Under the pieces are notes generated by a model that saw only the letters and a program-made list of their open reading frames with translations, was not told the DNA's origin and did not search any database. From contig JABAKD010000004.1 of NCBI GenBank assembly GCA_012845835.1, positions 7,753,909-7,817,908 on the forward strand: a stretch of 64,000 bases of DNA. Reading direction: 5' to 3'. Origin of the DNA: Undaria pinnatifida (lineage: Eukaryota; Sar; Phaeophyceae; Laminariales; Alariaceae). The position numbers and the translations under genes were made by a program. Of the stretch, positions 33,115 through 43,869 are shown in pieces. Position 1 is the stretch's first letter. Every line of letters begins with the position of its first letter.

Positions 33115-33650
33115 ACATTTTATCACTGCAAAAACGACCTCATACTAATTCCAAGGGACAAGCTGATCTACGATTTGCCTGGGCTTATCCACGGGAAAGT
33201 CTTAGAAAAACTCTCGACAATTATACCCACGATTTTGGGGGACGAAGTAGTAGCAATTTGTGCCCGAAACAATTTTTCGATCTCATCGTTTACCAAGGCA
33301 AAAACAATTTCATACAAATTCCAAGTGTTTTTTTTCACCAGGTATAGGGATAAGTACGATTTCCCTGGTCTTATCCACCGGAAAGTCGTAAAGCCTCCTT
33401 ACAATCGTGCCCATGCTTTCGGGGACAGGGTACTAGCAATTTGCGTCGGAAACACTTTTGATCTAATCTAAAATCACTGCAAAAATGATATCATGCTAAT
33501 GCCAAGTGGTATGGTCTATATAGGGAGAAGCTGCTTTACGATTTGCCTGGTCTTGTATCCACCGGAAAAACCTTAAACCTCTTTGGAAAATTGTACCCAC
33601 GTAGGAGGGGACGAGTACTAGAAAAATTGTCTCGGAAACATTTTTGCATG
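33115..33650 (+). repeat. ~178 bp tandem repeat, three diverged units
   Basis: Units start near 33121, 33297 and 33474 with (A/C)ACTGCAAAAA(C/T)GA or AAGGCAAAAACAATTTCATAC. They share TACGATTTGCCTGG, CTTATCCAC(C/G)GGAAAG, AATTATACCCACG-like and GGGGACGA...GTA blocks. The third unit is the most diverged. Confidence 0.75.
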
Positions 33651-33762
33651 TGGTGGAAGGATTAAAAATATCGGTCTTCATTGTTGTATGTGGTGAAAGG
33701 ATTAACACGTATCGGTCTCCAAAGCGGGAATGTCACTATAGTTATTGCAACCAACACCCTAC

Positions 33763-33931
33763 CTTCATCGCTCTCATGAACCATGGTGCCACCGTTAGCC
33801 CTCAGCTCCTCCTCCGCCACCCTATCGGCGATCTCTAGCATTCTCGAAGCGGGGGAGAGGCTTGACGACCCCTCCTGCTCCGACCCAGATCCAACCATTT
33901 GTGCCAAAAACGTTGCAAGACGGGCAAGCAT
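33763..33931 (-). CDS. Possible short exon
   Basis: A minus-strand ATG at 33929-33931 opens a frame with balanced composition (MLARLATFLAQMVGSG ... MLEIADRVAEEELRANGG) that reaches a plausible donor, GATGAAG|GTAGGGTG at 33762/33763. The amphipathic middle looks protein-like. No partner exon or domain was found, so it may be a chance frame. Confidence 0.25.
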
Positions 33932-34251
33932 CAACCCGAAAGTCAGTCAAGGTCGTCTGCCAAGGAGTTTTAACCTGTCTTGACGGAATGTCTCCTACCC
34001 CCCGCCTGGAAAAAGCCTCCAATAAAATGTGTATACTAAGATCCAACTGTGTGAGGCGGGAGCGCGGCGGGTGATGGGGGGCAATTGAGTGTCCCGACAG
34101 TATACCATCACTGAAATATCGATGTACAAAGAGCTACAGTAGTACCTTCGTAACAACACCTGTACGTTGTTTATGATAATATATAACAACCGGCCAAAAT
34201 GGTTCAGATACGTATATACGTACCAGGACATTAGCTTAGGGCTTGACATCT

Positions 34252-34353
34252 GTTGCGCGAAGCGCGACAGGAGCTGGAAGGTGTGGTGAGCACAACACGC
34301 ACCGCAGGCGTGTTAGCCCCCCGCAGGGCCTCCAGAGGTCCGCCGGAGGCAAC
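34252..34353 (+). other. Cluster of hairpins, possible structured RNA
   Basis: Consecutive inverted repeats: CGCG-AAG-CGCG near 34255, a 7 bp stem AACACGC/GCGTGTT (34294-34314) with a 7-base loop, and a 6 bp stem GCCTCC/GGAGGC (34328-34350). GTTGC at 34252 and GCAAC at 34349 could close the set. Nothing shows that it is transcribed. Confidence 0.3.
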
Positions 34354-35227
34354 TGCTGAGATATATGGGTGATCATACGCCCAAGAACCGCTCGATCAAG
34401 CGCGCTTAGACGCCCAAATCATTTTGTTTCGCAATTTCAGGTACATGCGTGAATACTAGCCCGAAGACCGCTCCACCCTTTGAGTTTAGACACCTTTTCT
34501 CTCGTGCACGGGGAACACAAAAAAGGCACCTTTTTTGCCTCCGGCCAGAAAGACACGAAACGTTTTTCTTGCCCGAGGCGAAGAAAAGTAGCGCGGAGCG
34601 AAACGCATGCTGGGCAAAGCGGCAATTCCGACCACAACGTAGCGGCCGCGCAACGGCGCAACAACAAATAAAAGCTCTTGTGCGTCTTGCAGTTGACTAT
34701 ATTTCACTAATATTCGTTGCATAATAACATACATGCCGTCGAAAATGACGGGCGGAAAACATGACCGGTTGGCTGTACGGTTCGTCTTCGATTGTAGCTC
34801 TTCGAAAAAGACGCACGTGACCAGCTGGCTGTACGGTCCACATACGTCAACAGCTCTTATGGCACGCCGAAGACGTGAACCCTTGACTTTGCACTCCATA
34901 CTCTTCGGCGGCAAAGTATTTGAACGCGCCTATTGTAACGAGGCATGCGTCATGCGTGTTACCGCAGGTTCTCGTGAAAACCCATCGGTAATACGGCAGA
35001 GCGAGCAATCACGAGAGCCACAATCAAGAACCCGCGAAACCACAAGAAACTGCGGCAGGGGATGGATCGCTATCGTCCCCGTGTAACAACTCCAAAAAAG
35101 GGGAGATTTTCAACATACATGTATGAACGCGTTTCTATTTAGGGCAGTTACCAAACCTTTAAAATAGTCGTCCCCTCGGATGGATTTGCGAACCGTTAGC
35201 AAAACCGGGACAGGTAACACATGTACC

Positions 35228-35290
35228 AGGGTGCACACCCCGTAACACGCGCGATCGAAGTATCACACGCAGCTTGCAAAGCTGACTTTT
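35228..35290 (-). repeat. CAGCTGTGAG-family fragment, inverted
   Basis: On the minus strand it reads TTTGCAAGCTGCGTGTGATA, CTTCGATCGCGCGTGTTACG, matching the middle of the long copies (CAAGCTGTGTGTGATACTCC, GATCGCGCGTATTACGG). Confidence 0.6.
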
Positions 35291-35301
35291 GATCAATTCC
35301 G

Positions 35302-35474
35302 TTTCTTAAATAAACCTCATAACACGTCATACAGGTGTGACGGATGGTGTGGTTGCCAGTGACTCGAATCATTTTTGGTCGATCTCACGGCTGAAGTGCA
35401 TTTTTTTCATTTCTAAAATAAATCTGATAACACGTCATACAGGTGTGAGGGATGGTGTGATTGCAAGTGACTCG
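35302..35474 (+). repeat. ~110 bp two-copy tandem duplication
   Basis: TAACACGTCATACAGGTGTG and GGATGGTGTGGTTGCCAGTG ACTCG recur about 110 bp later as the same words with few changes. Confidence 0.75.
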
Positions 35475-35843
35475 CCTCCTGGGGGTCATCGTCGCGAGAC
35501 CTGGGGCTCCTCGACCCAACCGCGGCTGCCGCAGCATTCGTAGTTGCAGCAGCCATTTCCTCCTGGAACCTCGTGCAACTATTGGCGCGCGGCGCGCGGT
35601 GGGGGTGTTGTCCCCGCCGAGGGACGTTCACGGCTGTCGTAGCAGGGTAAGTAAGTTCAAAAACGCACGAAGGGCGGGGGGGGGTGGGGAGGGAGGTAGG
35701 GTGGACTTGAGGAAGGGGAGAGGGAGGGAGGGAAGGGCGGCGGGGAGGGGGGGTAGGGCGCAAAGGGAGAGGGGAAGGGTGCAGAGGAAGTACGCAACCA
35801 CGAAGTCTAGGTTCCATGGATCTTCGTTTCTTGTTCTCAGTCG

Positions 35844-36205
<362 letters not shown>

Positions 36206-36235
36206 CTACTATTAATACTACTAGTACCACCATTG

Positions 36236-36275
36236 ATTTGTTGTTGTTGTTGTTGTTGTTGTTGTTGCTGTTGTT
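36236..36275 (+). repeat. GTT microsatellite
   Basis: About ten GTT triplets following TTGATTT. Confidence 0.85.
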
Positions 36276-36389
36276 ACCGTCCGTACTGCTGCTGTGACAC
36301 CCGCTAACGCGGTGACTGCCACCCTATCCCCACCCTGCACTTGCCCCTGCCTACGTTTCGTTATTTTTCGTCCAACCACGAACAACACT

Positions 36390-36442
36390 CGTGCTGCCGC
36401 TGCCGCTGCCGCTGCAGCTGCAGCTGCAGCTGCCGCTGCTTC
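36390..36442 (+). repeat. GCTGCC/GCTGCA hexamer tract
   Basis: Tandem GCTGCC followed by GCTGCA words and GCTGCCGCTGCT. Confidence 0.85.
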
Positions 36443-36540
36443 TTTCTGTCTGTACCGCTGGCGCCATAACGGTATCGCCACGGTCGGCGACCTAACCCCC
36501 CCCCCCCTCCCCGCGCGTATATTATACCCCTGTGATTCAA

Positions 36541-37370
36541 GGTATGTATTATATTAATACGGAGTAGTTCTTTGTGTACATACAAGTACACCACATCGCC
36601 GACAAAATCGCAACGTAAAACGCATCTTGCGCTTTTCACAATCCCTATTGATGTGTCTGACCCGCAAAGTCCCCTGGGGGGATGGCAATAAGACTAAACC
36701 GCTCAGCACGGCAGCGGCAGCGACAGCACGGGAGCAGGGGTACCCAATTCGCCTTCACTCAGCACCATCCACACGCCAGACAGGTCAACTCCCTGTTCAT
36801 GATCAATGTCTTTCAGAGCAGACACATCCCTGGTCTATATGCCGTGCATGGCTTATGGGTCATGTCGCCGGGTGAGAGTCGGACGATACGAATGATAATC
36901 GTATGATAGCACTTTTTTCAGGGGTCGGATTTGTACTACACCGATCCTGCACAACATGGCATATCATCACGACATACACGGGATCTACTGTAGACGATCT
37001 ATATGATCAACATCGTGATCTGTCCGATGCGTGAAAACACCGACACCTACATAAACAGCACCAGCACCAGCAGCACCAGCAGCGTCCATTGACCCTACTC
37101 CCCAACCCCCAACAGTAGTACACTATGCACAATTGTGCAGCCGCGGTTCACCGATAATTCCCTGAGGCTTGGTATATAAGGCCGCAGGTAGCGCAAAGCA
37201 AAGCTACGAGTGGCCGCCTTCGACAAACAATATATCGTGGTCATGGGTGCCACCACCATGAGTGCTACGAGTACTCCTATGACACGTCTATGTATGCAGT
37301 GCCGGCCCTCTACTACTGTGTACCAAGAAAAAGACACGAGCACTTGGTCCGGCTTGTATATAATACCGGT
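36541..37370. other. Gene-free stretch
   Basis: No supported gene; only an AGCACCAGC microsatellite near 37058-37084. Confidence 0.45.
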
Positions 37371-37448
37371 ATAAAATTATTCTGAGGACGTCAGCTGTGA
37401 GTTCGACGAATTTAGGGTCGACACTCATCTTTGCAAGCTGCATATTAC
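37371..37448 (+). repeat. CAGCTGTGAG-family dispersed repeat, short copy
   Basis: GAGGACGTCAGCTGTGAGTT, CGACGAATTTAGGG, ACACTCATCTTTGCAAGCTG: almost identical to the first ~60 bp at 1021-1090. Confidence 0.7.
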
Positions 37449-37484
37449 ATCGATCGCTCGTTTTTAACAAGTTTCATGAGTCAG

Positions 37485-37830
37485 GGCCAGATAAGATTAC
37501 GGTTGCCCCGGTGGCGTATCAGGTTATCATCGAGTCTGGTATAGTCAGTTTCGTGAGTTCGAGCCCCGCCGAGTGCATACTTGTACTCGTATAAATTCGT
37601 TGGGACTTTTTCTTGTGCAAAAATTGACTTGCGGAAAGCTCGAGAGCGCGAGTTAGCAATACACTCGATGGAATATCGACGAGCAGTGGGATTGCTGAAC
37701 CCTATTCGCGAATAAAATTTGAAGGCAAGAACCGGGCGGGAGAAGGGACGACACCTGTGACCACGGTTTGTCCAGAAGCTGGAATGTAAAAATGTGAGGA
37801 AAAAAAGAGGAAAAAAAGAGAAAATATTAC
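37485..37830 (+). mobile_element. Candidate tRNA-derived SINE
   Basis: The left ~75 bp is tRNA-like: an A-box-like TGGCGTATCAGG, a B-box GAGTTCGAGCCCC with a 4/5-paired T stem, and an anticodon-like loop GTATAGT. The acceptor ends do not pair, as in tRNA-derived SINE heads. A ~250 bp body follows with GGCGGGAGAAGGGACGACAC and CTGTGACCACGGTTTGTCCA, shared with 17940-18065, then an A-rich tail (GAGGAAAAAAAGAGGAAAAA). SINEs are copied by partner LINE machinery (family knowledge); no LINE is seen in the window. The alternative is a tRNA pseudogene next to an unrelated repeat. Confidence 0.45.
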
Positions 37831-39207
37831 ATTGTATTACATGACTTATCATGCACGACCAAGTGTTATCGTATTGGTAATAAATCAATCGTTGTTTGTG
37901 TGTCTATTTTAATAGCAATAATTCTCATTTGAGAACGGGCGCGTTGAACACTAACTTTAGCATAACCAACTTCTTATCATGTATCAACGGCAACCCGGCT
38001 GAGTTTCTTGTGGGGCTGTTTTTCATCAGAGGCCCGGTAGCGTGTACCATTCTGTTTAGAAATCTAAGAAACCCTTGTACTTTAATATCGAAATAAAATG
38101 TTGCTTACATTTTTGGACAGGGTGGTATTAATGTTGCACGTATCATATGTATGGCGGCCAAGCAGATCCGCGAGGCCAAACTAACCAAAAAGCTGTAACG
38201 CGCAAGTAAAACGGCGACGACGGCGGCGGCGGCGACAACGGGTTGTTACCAGCTAGTCGTTACTTAGTATAATACAGCAGTTGAGGCCATAGATATTGCA
38301 CGTCTTCCACCAGTACGTTTCATACGGTAGGCCTGCCGGTTTCTAACGTCCACTCGTTTAGTGCCCTTGGCTCGCTCAACCGGTGCAGACGACACAGACT
38401 AAACATTGCAAATGTTGTAACCCGGAACAAGGACCCACAGCCCACAGCAGCAGTATGGTAGGCTGAATTTCTTATCCAGGATGAGCATGTCTCCCACTGT
38501 TTACTATTTACGGTATAGACTAGGCCCGAAATTCTTGTCCTGGGCATCTCAGCCTGCCTGCTGGTATATCAAGTCCTGCCGTACTGCTGCTGTGCCCCAG
38601 GCATTCAGTACAGCAGTACGATCCATACGTGTATCCATGGTATTGAAGCGAGTTTGCAAGATTGAAAGTCTACCTACTGCGTCCACCAATAGCTAAAGTA
38701 CACGCTGCTGTGGTAGACTACACGCGGGTACTCGTGTCATGCCTCTGGCACACGCACGGAATTCTTGTCATATGTATAACTGCGCTATGCTGCGATTGTT
38801 TGCCACCAACAGGTGGGCCGCGAATGCGCAAACAAAACCAGGATACTGCCTACAGGTCTGGCACCAGGCTTTCGGCCCAGCATTGCATTGCGACAACAAG
38901 CACCATAACAATATTGGGGGGCCGTCCCGGGTGGTCGCCGGTGTCACAGCAGAGAACACCTACAGCAGTCTGTGCCAATCGACGAATCTGGACCTTTTCA
39001 ACAGCCGAATTGGGGCAACGGCCACATTGTACATGCCCGAACCTTACAGCCCTACGCGTCGGTCCCACCACTCACCCACCAGGCACGGCGAGCCCCCGTG
39101 ACTAAGCAGGCCTTTCCGCGAGCAATGTAAATTTATCTCTGACGGTGCCCCTTCCACTCGCTCGTCTGTTGCCTTGTGGGCTTCCTCCCTATGAGTGTCG
39201 ACTGAGT
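37831..39207. other. Gene-free stretch before the 6.2 kb array
   Basis: No supported coding region on either strand; a short CGG/GGCGG tract near 38215-38235. The array begins right after CTCGAGTG at 39208-39215. Confidence 0.45.
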
Positions 39208-39215
39208 CTCGAGTG
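39208..39215 (+). other. CTCGAGTG at the left flank of the array (possible target-site copy)
   Basis: The same octamer lies at each unit junction (45415-45422, 51620-51627, 57826-57833), where it overlaps the outermost base of both terminal inverted repeats. This is what would be expected if a target-site duplication was carried along during amplification. Confidence 0.5.
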
Positions 39216-39216
39216 T

Positions 39217-39252
39217 GGCACGGATCCTATACATAGGGACACTTTTGTAAGG
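39217..39252 (+). repeat. Left terminal inverted repeat of the 6.2 kb element
   Basis: GGCACGGATCCTATACATAG followed by GGACACTTTTGTAAGG. Compared with the reverse complement of 45380-45415, GGCACGG, CCTATAC, GGGA and TTTTGTAAGG align; mismatches are isolated or in short groups. Confidence 0.75.
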
Positions 39253-39378
39253 CATTAAAATAATCGCGCGAAGCGCGAAAAAAAATTGGAGGCGTTTCGG
39301 AAAATGGAAAAACATCATAAAAAAAATCGCGCATGCCTCCCTCTTATAAGAACGGGGCTCACGCAAGGTTCTTACGGA

Positions 39379-39640
39379 GAAATAAGAACTTCGGTAAATT
39401 TTATACTGAAGTTAGTGTGGGGCACATCATTTTCATAAAAATACCTGGTACGAAATTCAGCCTAAAAAACAACAAAACCTCGGTTTCTTATCAGAGGACC
39501 GGCGGCACAACACTCTAAAAGTAGTACGGGACGTAAGAATAGCAAGCTGATACTTCTAGGAAGACAAGAAATCCGGAAGCTGAAGTTAGTGCAGATGACA
39601 CCCTCTCCGAAATAAGAAACCCGAAGCCACAACCAGGATT
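39379..39640 (+). repeat. Two internal ~100 bp repeats, left side of the unit
   Basis: AAATAAGAACTTCGG ... ATACTGAAGTTAGTGTGG (39379-39422) and GACAAGAAATCCGGAAGCTG AAGTTAGTG ... ACCCTCTCCGAAATAAGAAA (39562-39640) share words with three repeats on the right side of the unit (43870-44570). Confidence 0.65.
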
Positions 39641-40524
39641 CCTGCTTCTCGCTATCAAATAGGTGGCTGATTCTTGTACAAGTAGGTGTAGTGCAGATAG
39701 ATTATTCTAGGCTGTTACAGCAGCAGCAGTAGTAGAAATGAAATAATAATAGGAAAAAAAGGAAGAAATCGGGATGATTCTGGCCGAGGCTGAATTTCTT
39801 ATTTGAGAAAAGGTGAGTTCTACACACTATCTTCAGCACAGCGCCTCTCAGTTGTCTTCCTTTCCTGGTAAGGTATCGGCCTTGCTTTCCTATATCCCTG
39901 TTCGTTTTTTTTAATTTATGTTGTGCACTACTACTGCAACAAGTACGTAGTGCTGCTGTATCACATAATATGTACCAGGTACCTGGTACAACGGCAAGCA
40001 TCACCAACCAGCCGCAGAGCAGTGATTTTGTCATGCGTTTGTGATACAAACGTTGTCGTTGCTATACAACGTGTTTATTTTGCATTGAACTCCTTGGTGT
40101 GTATCGAATGAATGAAGTAGGGCTTTCGGTGACAATATTCGACTGGGAAGCGATGCGGGTGGTTCCGCCAAAATAGACGACAACACCACAAAAAATAGGA
40201 CCCATGTATAACTCCAGTTCAACCAAATGATTGGCGATGCTTTTGAAAAATCTTCGTTCTTCCAATTAGACACTCTTGCATGGTGTATGTCTTTGCACTG
40301 AACCATTCTTGCCGCCCGGCGACATCTAGCACCCCCATCATGCCCGGCGAAGCATGAGAAATAACAGGGGGTGGGGAATAGCTTCGAGTAGGTACCAGGT
40401 AACCCCCCCCCCCTCTTCTTTCCCTCTCCCCAGGGATGGCAAAAAGGAAAACATGGGAATGGAAAAACAAAACAAATGTGCGTCACGATTTTGTCGACGA
40501 CGGTGGTAGTATCGCTGTTGAATT

Positions 40525-40541
40525 CCCCCCCCCCCCCCCCC
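40525..40541 (+). repeat. 17-base C run, variable between copies
   Basis: 17 C here, 17 in copies 2 and 4, 18 in copy 3. It is one of the few differences between units. Confidence 0.85.
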
Positions 40542-41858
40542 GAGATGAAACAGACAATCAATCCCAGGGCCACACAAAACGAAACGGCCGGCTCGCAAAC
40601 GAAAGTAAAAACATAATAAACTCGTACGGTATTTATTCTCTGGGAATTAACAAAACGCAAACTCGACCCGACACTGCAGACGCTAACCTACCACACCAAG
40701 ATGGGCCGGAGTATAAAGCGACGATCAGGTGCGTAGACCCTACGGTGCACTTTTCACATTCACACCACGACCACCACCGCTTTTCGTCTGATTTAGTTTC
40801 CCAGGTCTGCGGGCCTCGGGCCGGTGGTTTTCTCGCGACACATTGCATTGGGGCCGCCCCTTCTTCCCACGCGGGGCAGGGTGAGCCTCCTGGTACGCGC
40901 CTTCTTGTCGACTGTGGCCGCGGTGAAAGAAAATCTGAGGGCCCCGGAGTGGGCCCTTGGGCTTCTTGGGCGTCGGTTGGCGGCGCCAAACTACCCAGCC
41001 TCATCCCCGCCGCCGCTAAACGCCAACATCTCCGCAGCTGACGCCGACACGCCTGCACCTGCCGCTGCGCCCCCCCTTTTACTGCCGCCACAAACGCCAA
41101 CAATACCTGCCCCATACCAACTCCGCGAAACAGCAGCGGAAACAGCGCTACCGACAACATCCGCAGTCATCGCGCCCCCGTCAGCTTCCCTCAACCTAGC
41201 ACGCAATGCAGCATGCCGTTGACTAATAGAGATCCTCGTATACTTTACGTTGGCGTGCCCTTTGATTTCATCAAATAGTGATTCTGAAGTTGTTGGGAGG
41301 TCGACAAGATCAACCGGCCCCTCACCCCCAGCATCAGGTCCCCACAATCTCTGAGAAAGGTCGCTTCTTTCACCAGTGTCTATCACGTCAAGAGCAGAGA
41401 CCCACCCAGGAAACATCGGGCTATCCGGTGACCAGCTGGCCGAGTCGCTTTAGATAATATCAAACTCAAACTGTTCGTAGCACGCTCCAATCTACTTCGG
41501 CAGTCCGCGGTTCTTCACAGCCATCCCAATATTCCAGCGATAATTGAACTCCAGCAGAATCGAGTGGGCCAGCGCAGGAGAAGCGCAATAGTAGCCTGCG
41601 GAGGTAACGATGAAAACCCGTAAAAAAAGGACAAACAGTTACAGCGGGCGAAAAACATATTGAACAGGTTTACGTCAGGTCCATCATAACACGAATTACC
41701 TGGTTGACCACCATGTTACAAACACTGCAACAAACGAAACCGTGAGGTATACTTGACGGCAAATACTATGAGCATCGGGTTATGCCGTGAGGCCAATGTT
41801 ATGGGTGGAAATGGTTGCTGTGCCTGCTAGTGATAGAAAAGTCACGCAAAACACACAC

Positions 41859-42001
41859 CAAGCCCCTGTACTGCTGGTACCTCTGACACAGCGACGAGTG
41901 GTGATCCCCGCTTCACTTTTCCCTTTTGCGTAGTACAGCGGCACGCCGTCAGGTTTGCTTAGACAACAAGCTTCGATGTGCTTGCGGAGCAGCTTCACGA
42001 C
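41859..42001 (-). other. Exon with CLSKPDGVPLYY and RCVRGTSS (copy 1)
   Basis: It starts after GGAG with GTCGTGAAG (phase 0) and encodes VVKLLRKHIEACCLSKPDG, then RCVRGTSSTGA. The donor candidate G|GTGTGTG leaves two bases, which does not fit the frame of the next exon, so a boundary error or a decayed site is likely. Confidence 0.6.
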
Positions 42002-42349
42002 CTCCAGGGCTTTTGGGCGCAGGTGATTTTATCCCGATTTCGCATATATCACGTCGCAGAACCGATCAACCACTGAACCAAAGCGAGTCAACAATCGTGT
42101 CCGCTCGGGCACCAACCGCCTACAATTCCGCAAGAAACACGTCCAGTTCATCTCTATATACTCTGCCACCTATTCCGATGCCATTTTTCGCGCTTGAAGA
42201 GCACTTCCTACCTGCGGTTGGAAGCGAGATCGGCAGGAGCGTAATGGCCACGACACATGACCCAGTACAGGCATTGCTTTCGACGACAGCTAAAGTCTCT
42301 CCATATCACTGATCCGAACAACGACACAAGTGACGTCAAAACCACTTGC

Positions 42350-42481
42350 CTCCTTGTTGTCTTCCAGATTAACGATATAGCAAGCATCTCTCAACCAAGC
42401 CATGGAGGGCTTGAAGGCGCCGTGACTCTTCTTCACTAGGCGCGAGATACGTGGAAGCGCGTGAAAGGTATCCAAGCGAAC
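42350..42481 (-). other. Exon with the DTFH...RDACYIV segment (copy 1)
   Basis: The acceptor ATGCTCAAG|GTTCGC and a GC-type donor AAGGAG|GCAAGT flank 44 whole codons, phase 0 at both ends. The D-T-F-H and R-D-A-C words are the most conserved-looking parts. Confidence 0.65.
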
Positions 42482-42637
42482 CTTGAGCATGTGTGGGCCA
42501 CCCCCCGATACAGTTGGGCAACAATCAACATGAATTCAGAACACTCGAACGGAAAAAAATCGTATTTAAAGCGCACATTGACGCCGAGCAGATTTCAGAA
42601 ACAAACAAAACATATTTGCCACCTCTACAGCACTCAC

Positions 42638-42762
42638 GTCGTCCTGGTCGACATTGCCACCGATCTCGTCTCCGGCTCCTAGGTCGCAAGCGCGGTCGTG
42701 ACCAGCATCAAAGTCATACCCGTCGCCACCGTCCTCTTCGCCCTCGTCCGAGTCCGCATCAT
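42638..42762 (-). other. Acidic exon with exact splice sites (copy 1)
   Basis: The acceptor TTTTTCTTTTTTTAG and donor GACGAC|GTGAGT flank a 125-base exon. With the single base carried from the previous exon it encodes DDADSDEGEEDGGDGYDF... and ends in phase 0. Confidence 0.75.
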
Positions 42763-42901
42763 CTAAAAAAAGAAAAAAAACGAAAACGTTTGGTGTGTTT
42801 GGCGAATAATACAACGTCAGCAAGAGAATGAGAAACGCCAATGCGGGCAGGGCGTCAGACAACTCAGCTCAATTTCTTCCAAGGACGGTGTAAGGCCTTA
42901 C

Positions 42902-43235
42902 CTAGCGAGCCCACCACGTGGCAAGGTGCTTCGGTGGCGAAGAAGTCGGGGTCATCGTTGTAAGCGGCACTTGCATTCAGGTTCGGCGACGGTGCTGGTG
43001 TCGCAGGGGGGGGTGTCCAATCGGCCGCAAGGTGAACATGGGTAACGTCCCACAGAACAAGAAGGTACAAGAAATAAGGTCTCGATGAATATGTTACAAA
43101 ACATCCCAATCGCATCTGTGTTCCCGGCGGCAAAATGGTCGGAACCGGGCCGCGTATGGGATCCTTCAATATCTCGATCTCCACGTAAACGAGAACGGAC
43201 GCGTAAGCATCCAGGCAGGCATACTCTACCCGTGA
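42902..43235 (-). other. Exon with the exo III motif (copy 1)
   Basis: It encodes YACLDAYASVLVYVEIEI followed by a Pro/Ala/Asn-rich part ending HVVGSL. The donor is GCTAG|GTAAGG (42901/42902) with one base left over, which joins in frame to the exon at 42638-42762. The 5' boundary is uncertain: the AG sites near 43235 do not restore frame with the preceding exon. Confidence 0.65.
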
Positions 43236-43869
43236 CGGCACCATAAGGATTTTAAAAGGCAGGCATCATCAACATTCCACCTATCAGCAGATTCAAGAGA
43301 ATGGCGCCAACAATCAAGCTGGCAACAAAGTTCAACGAGCGTTAATAGGACACGCGCATAGCTAACTAGAGTAGTATCACCAGTTGGGCGCTGAGGGGAG
43401 AACTCCGGCGAGACAAGCGGGAGGTCGGGTACGTGGGCAACTCTTTCCCAAGCAAACTAGACACTATACCCGCCAGCGAAAAAGATGGCGTTTGCACCCA
43501 ACAAGCTTTCGCGTGAGTCAGCGCGTCCACAGTGTTCGCGGCTTTGACCTCATCCAAATACGTCGCGTCTGACTTGGTGTTGACGCCAAGTCTACCATCA
43601 TGTCCTGGTACCAAATCACGCTGGTTTTTCACCTTTGGAAACGCAAGCGAGAATTTTCGAATTGAATACGCCTAGTGCCAGCTGCGAACTGCCGAACCAA
43701 GAAAACACGACCGCCACAATTGTACCAGGTGCCAGTTATCATGTACCAGTCATCATATGCTCAGAGCTATACATCACGTGTACGAGTGTACAAGCTGCGA
43801 CAACAAACAAGCTTCAGCAGAAGCAATAGCTTCAAAATAGATGGGCCTATTAGCCAGGCTGTTATTTAC

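Larger units (their letters stand above)
40991..43632 (-). pseudogene. Exonuclease/transposase-like gene of the element, copy 1
   Basis: Six protein-like exons lie in order on the minus strand: about 43632-43381, 43235-42902, 42762-42638, 42481-42350, 42001-41859 and 41595-40991. The first two carry the C-terminal half of a DEDDy 3'-5' exonuclease (RNase D/WRN type). The exo II region is LGVNTKSDATYL (Asp codon 43567-43569), then SLLGKELPTYPTSRLSR, then exo III YACLDAY (Tyr 43221-43223, Asp 43209-43211). Exo I (D-x-E) was not found upstream. An acidic exon follows, then RLDTFHALPRISR...WLRDACYIVNLED, then CLSKPDGVPLYY...RCVRGTSS, then ASPALAHSILLEFNYRWN. I recall this order from uncharacterised repeat-associated proteins of fungi and other eukaryotes, but cannot name the family. 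In-frame TAG (41492-41494) and TAA (41450-41452) break the last exon. Some exon joins do not keep frame. Confidence 0.7.

Noticed and set aside
35480-35640. Possible minus-strand Ala-rich exon (RFQEEMAAATTNAAAAAVG)
   Set aside because: No convincing donor and acceptor pair; composition is explained by GCT/GCA-rich sequence next to the microsatellite.
40031-40660. 209-codon minus-strand frame in each unit
   Set aside because: It also depends on the C run length (broken into two frames in copy 3) and lacks motifs; more likely 3' non-coding sequence of the element.
40436-41041. 201-codon plus-strand frame repeated in the 6.2 kb units
   Set aside because: It passes through the length-variable C run (so copy 3 is shifted), overlaps the minus-strand conserved exon region and has no recognisable motif.
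41492-41494. In-frame TAG/TAA as evidence for a variant genetic code
   Set aside because: Other frames in the element and the host-like exons end normally at TAG/TAA; pseudogene decay is the simpler reading.
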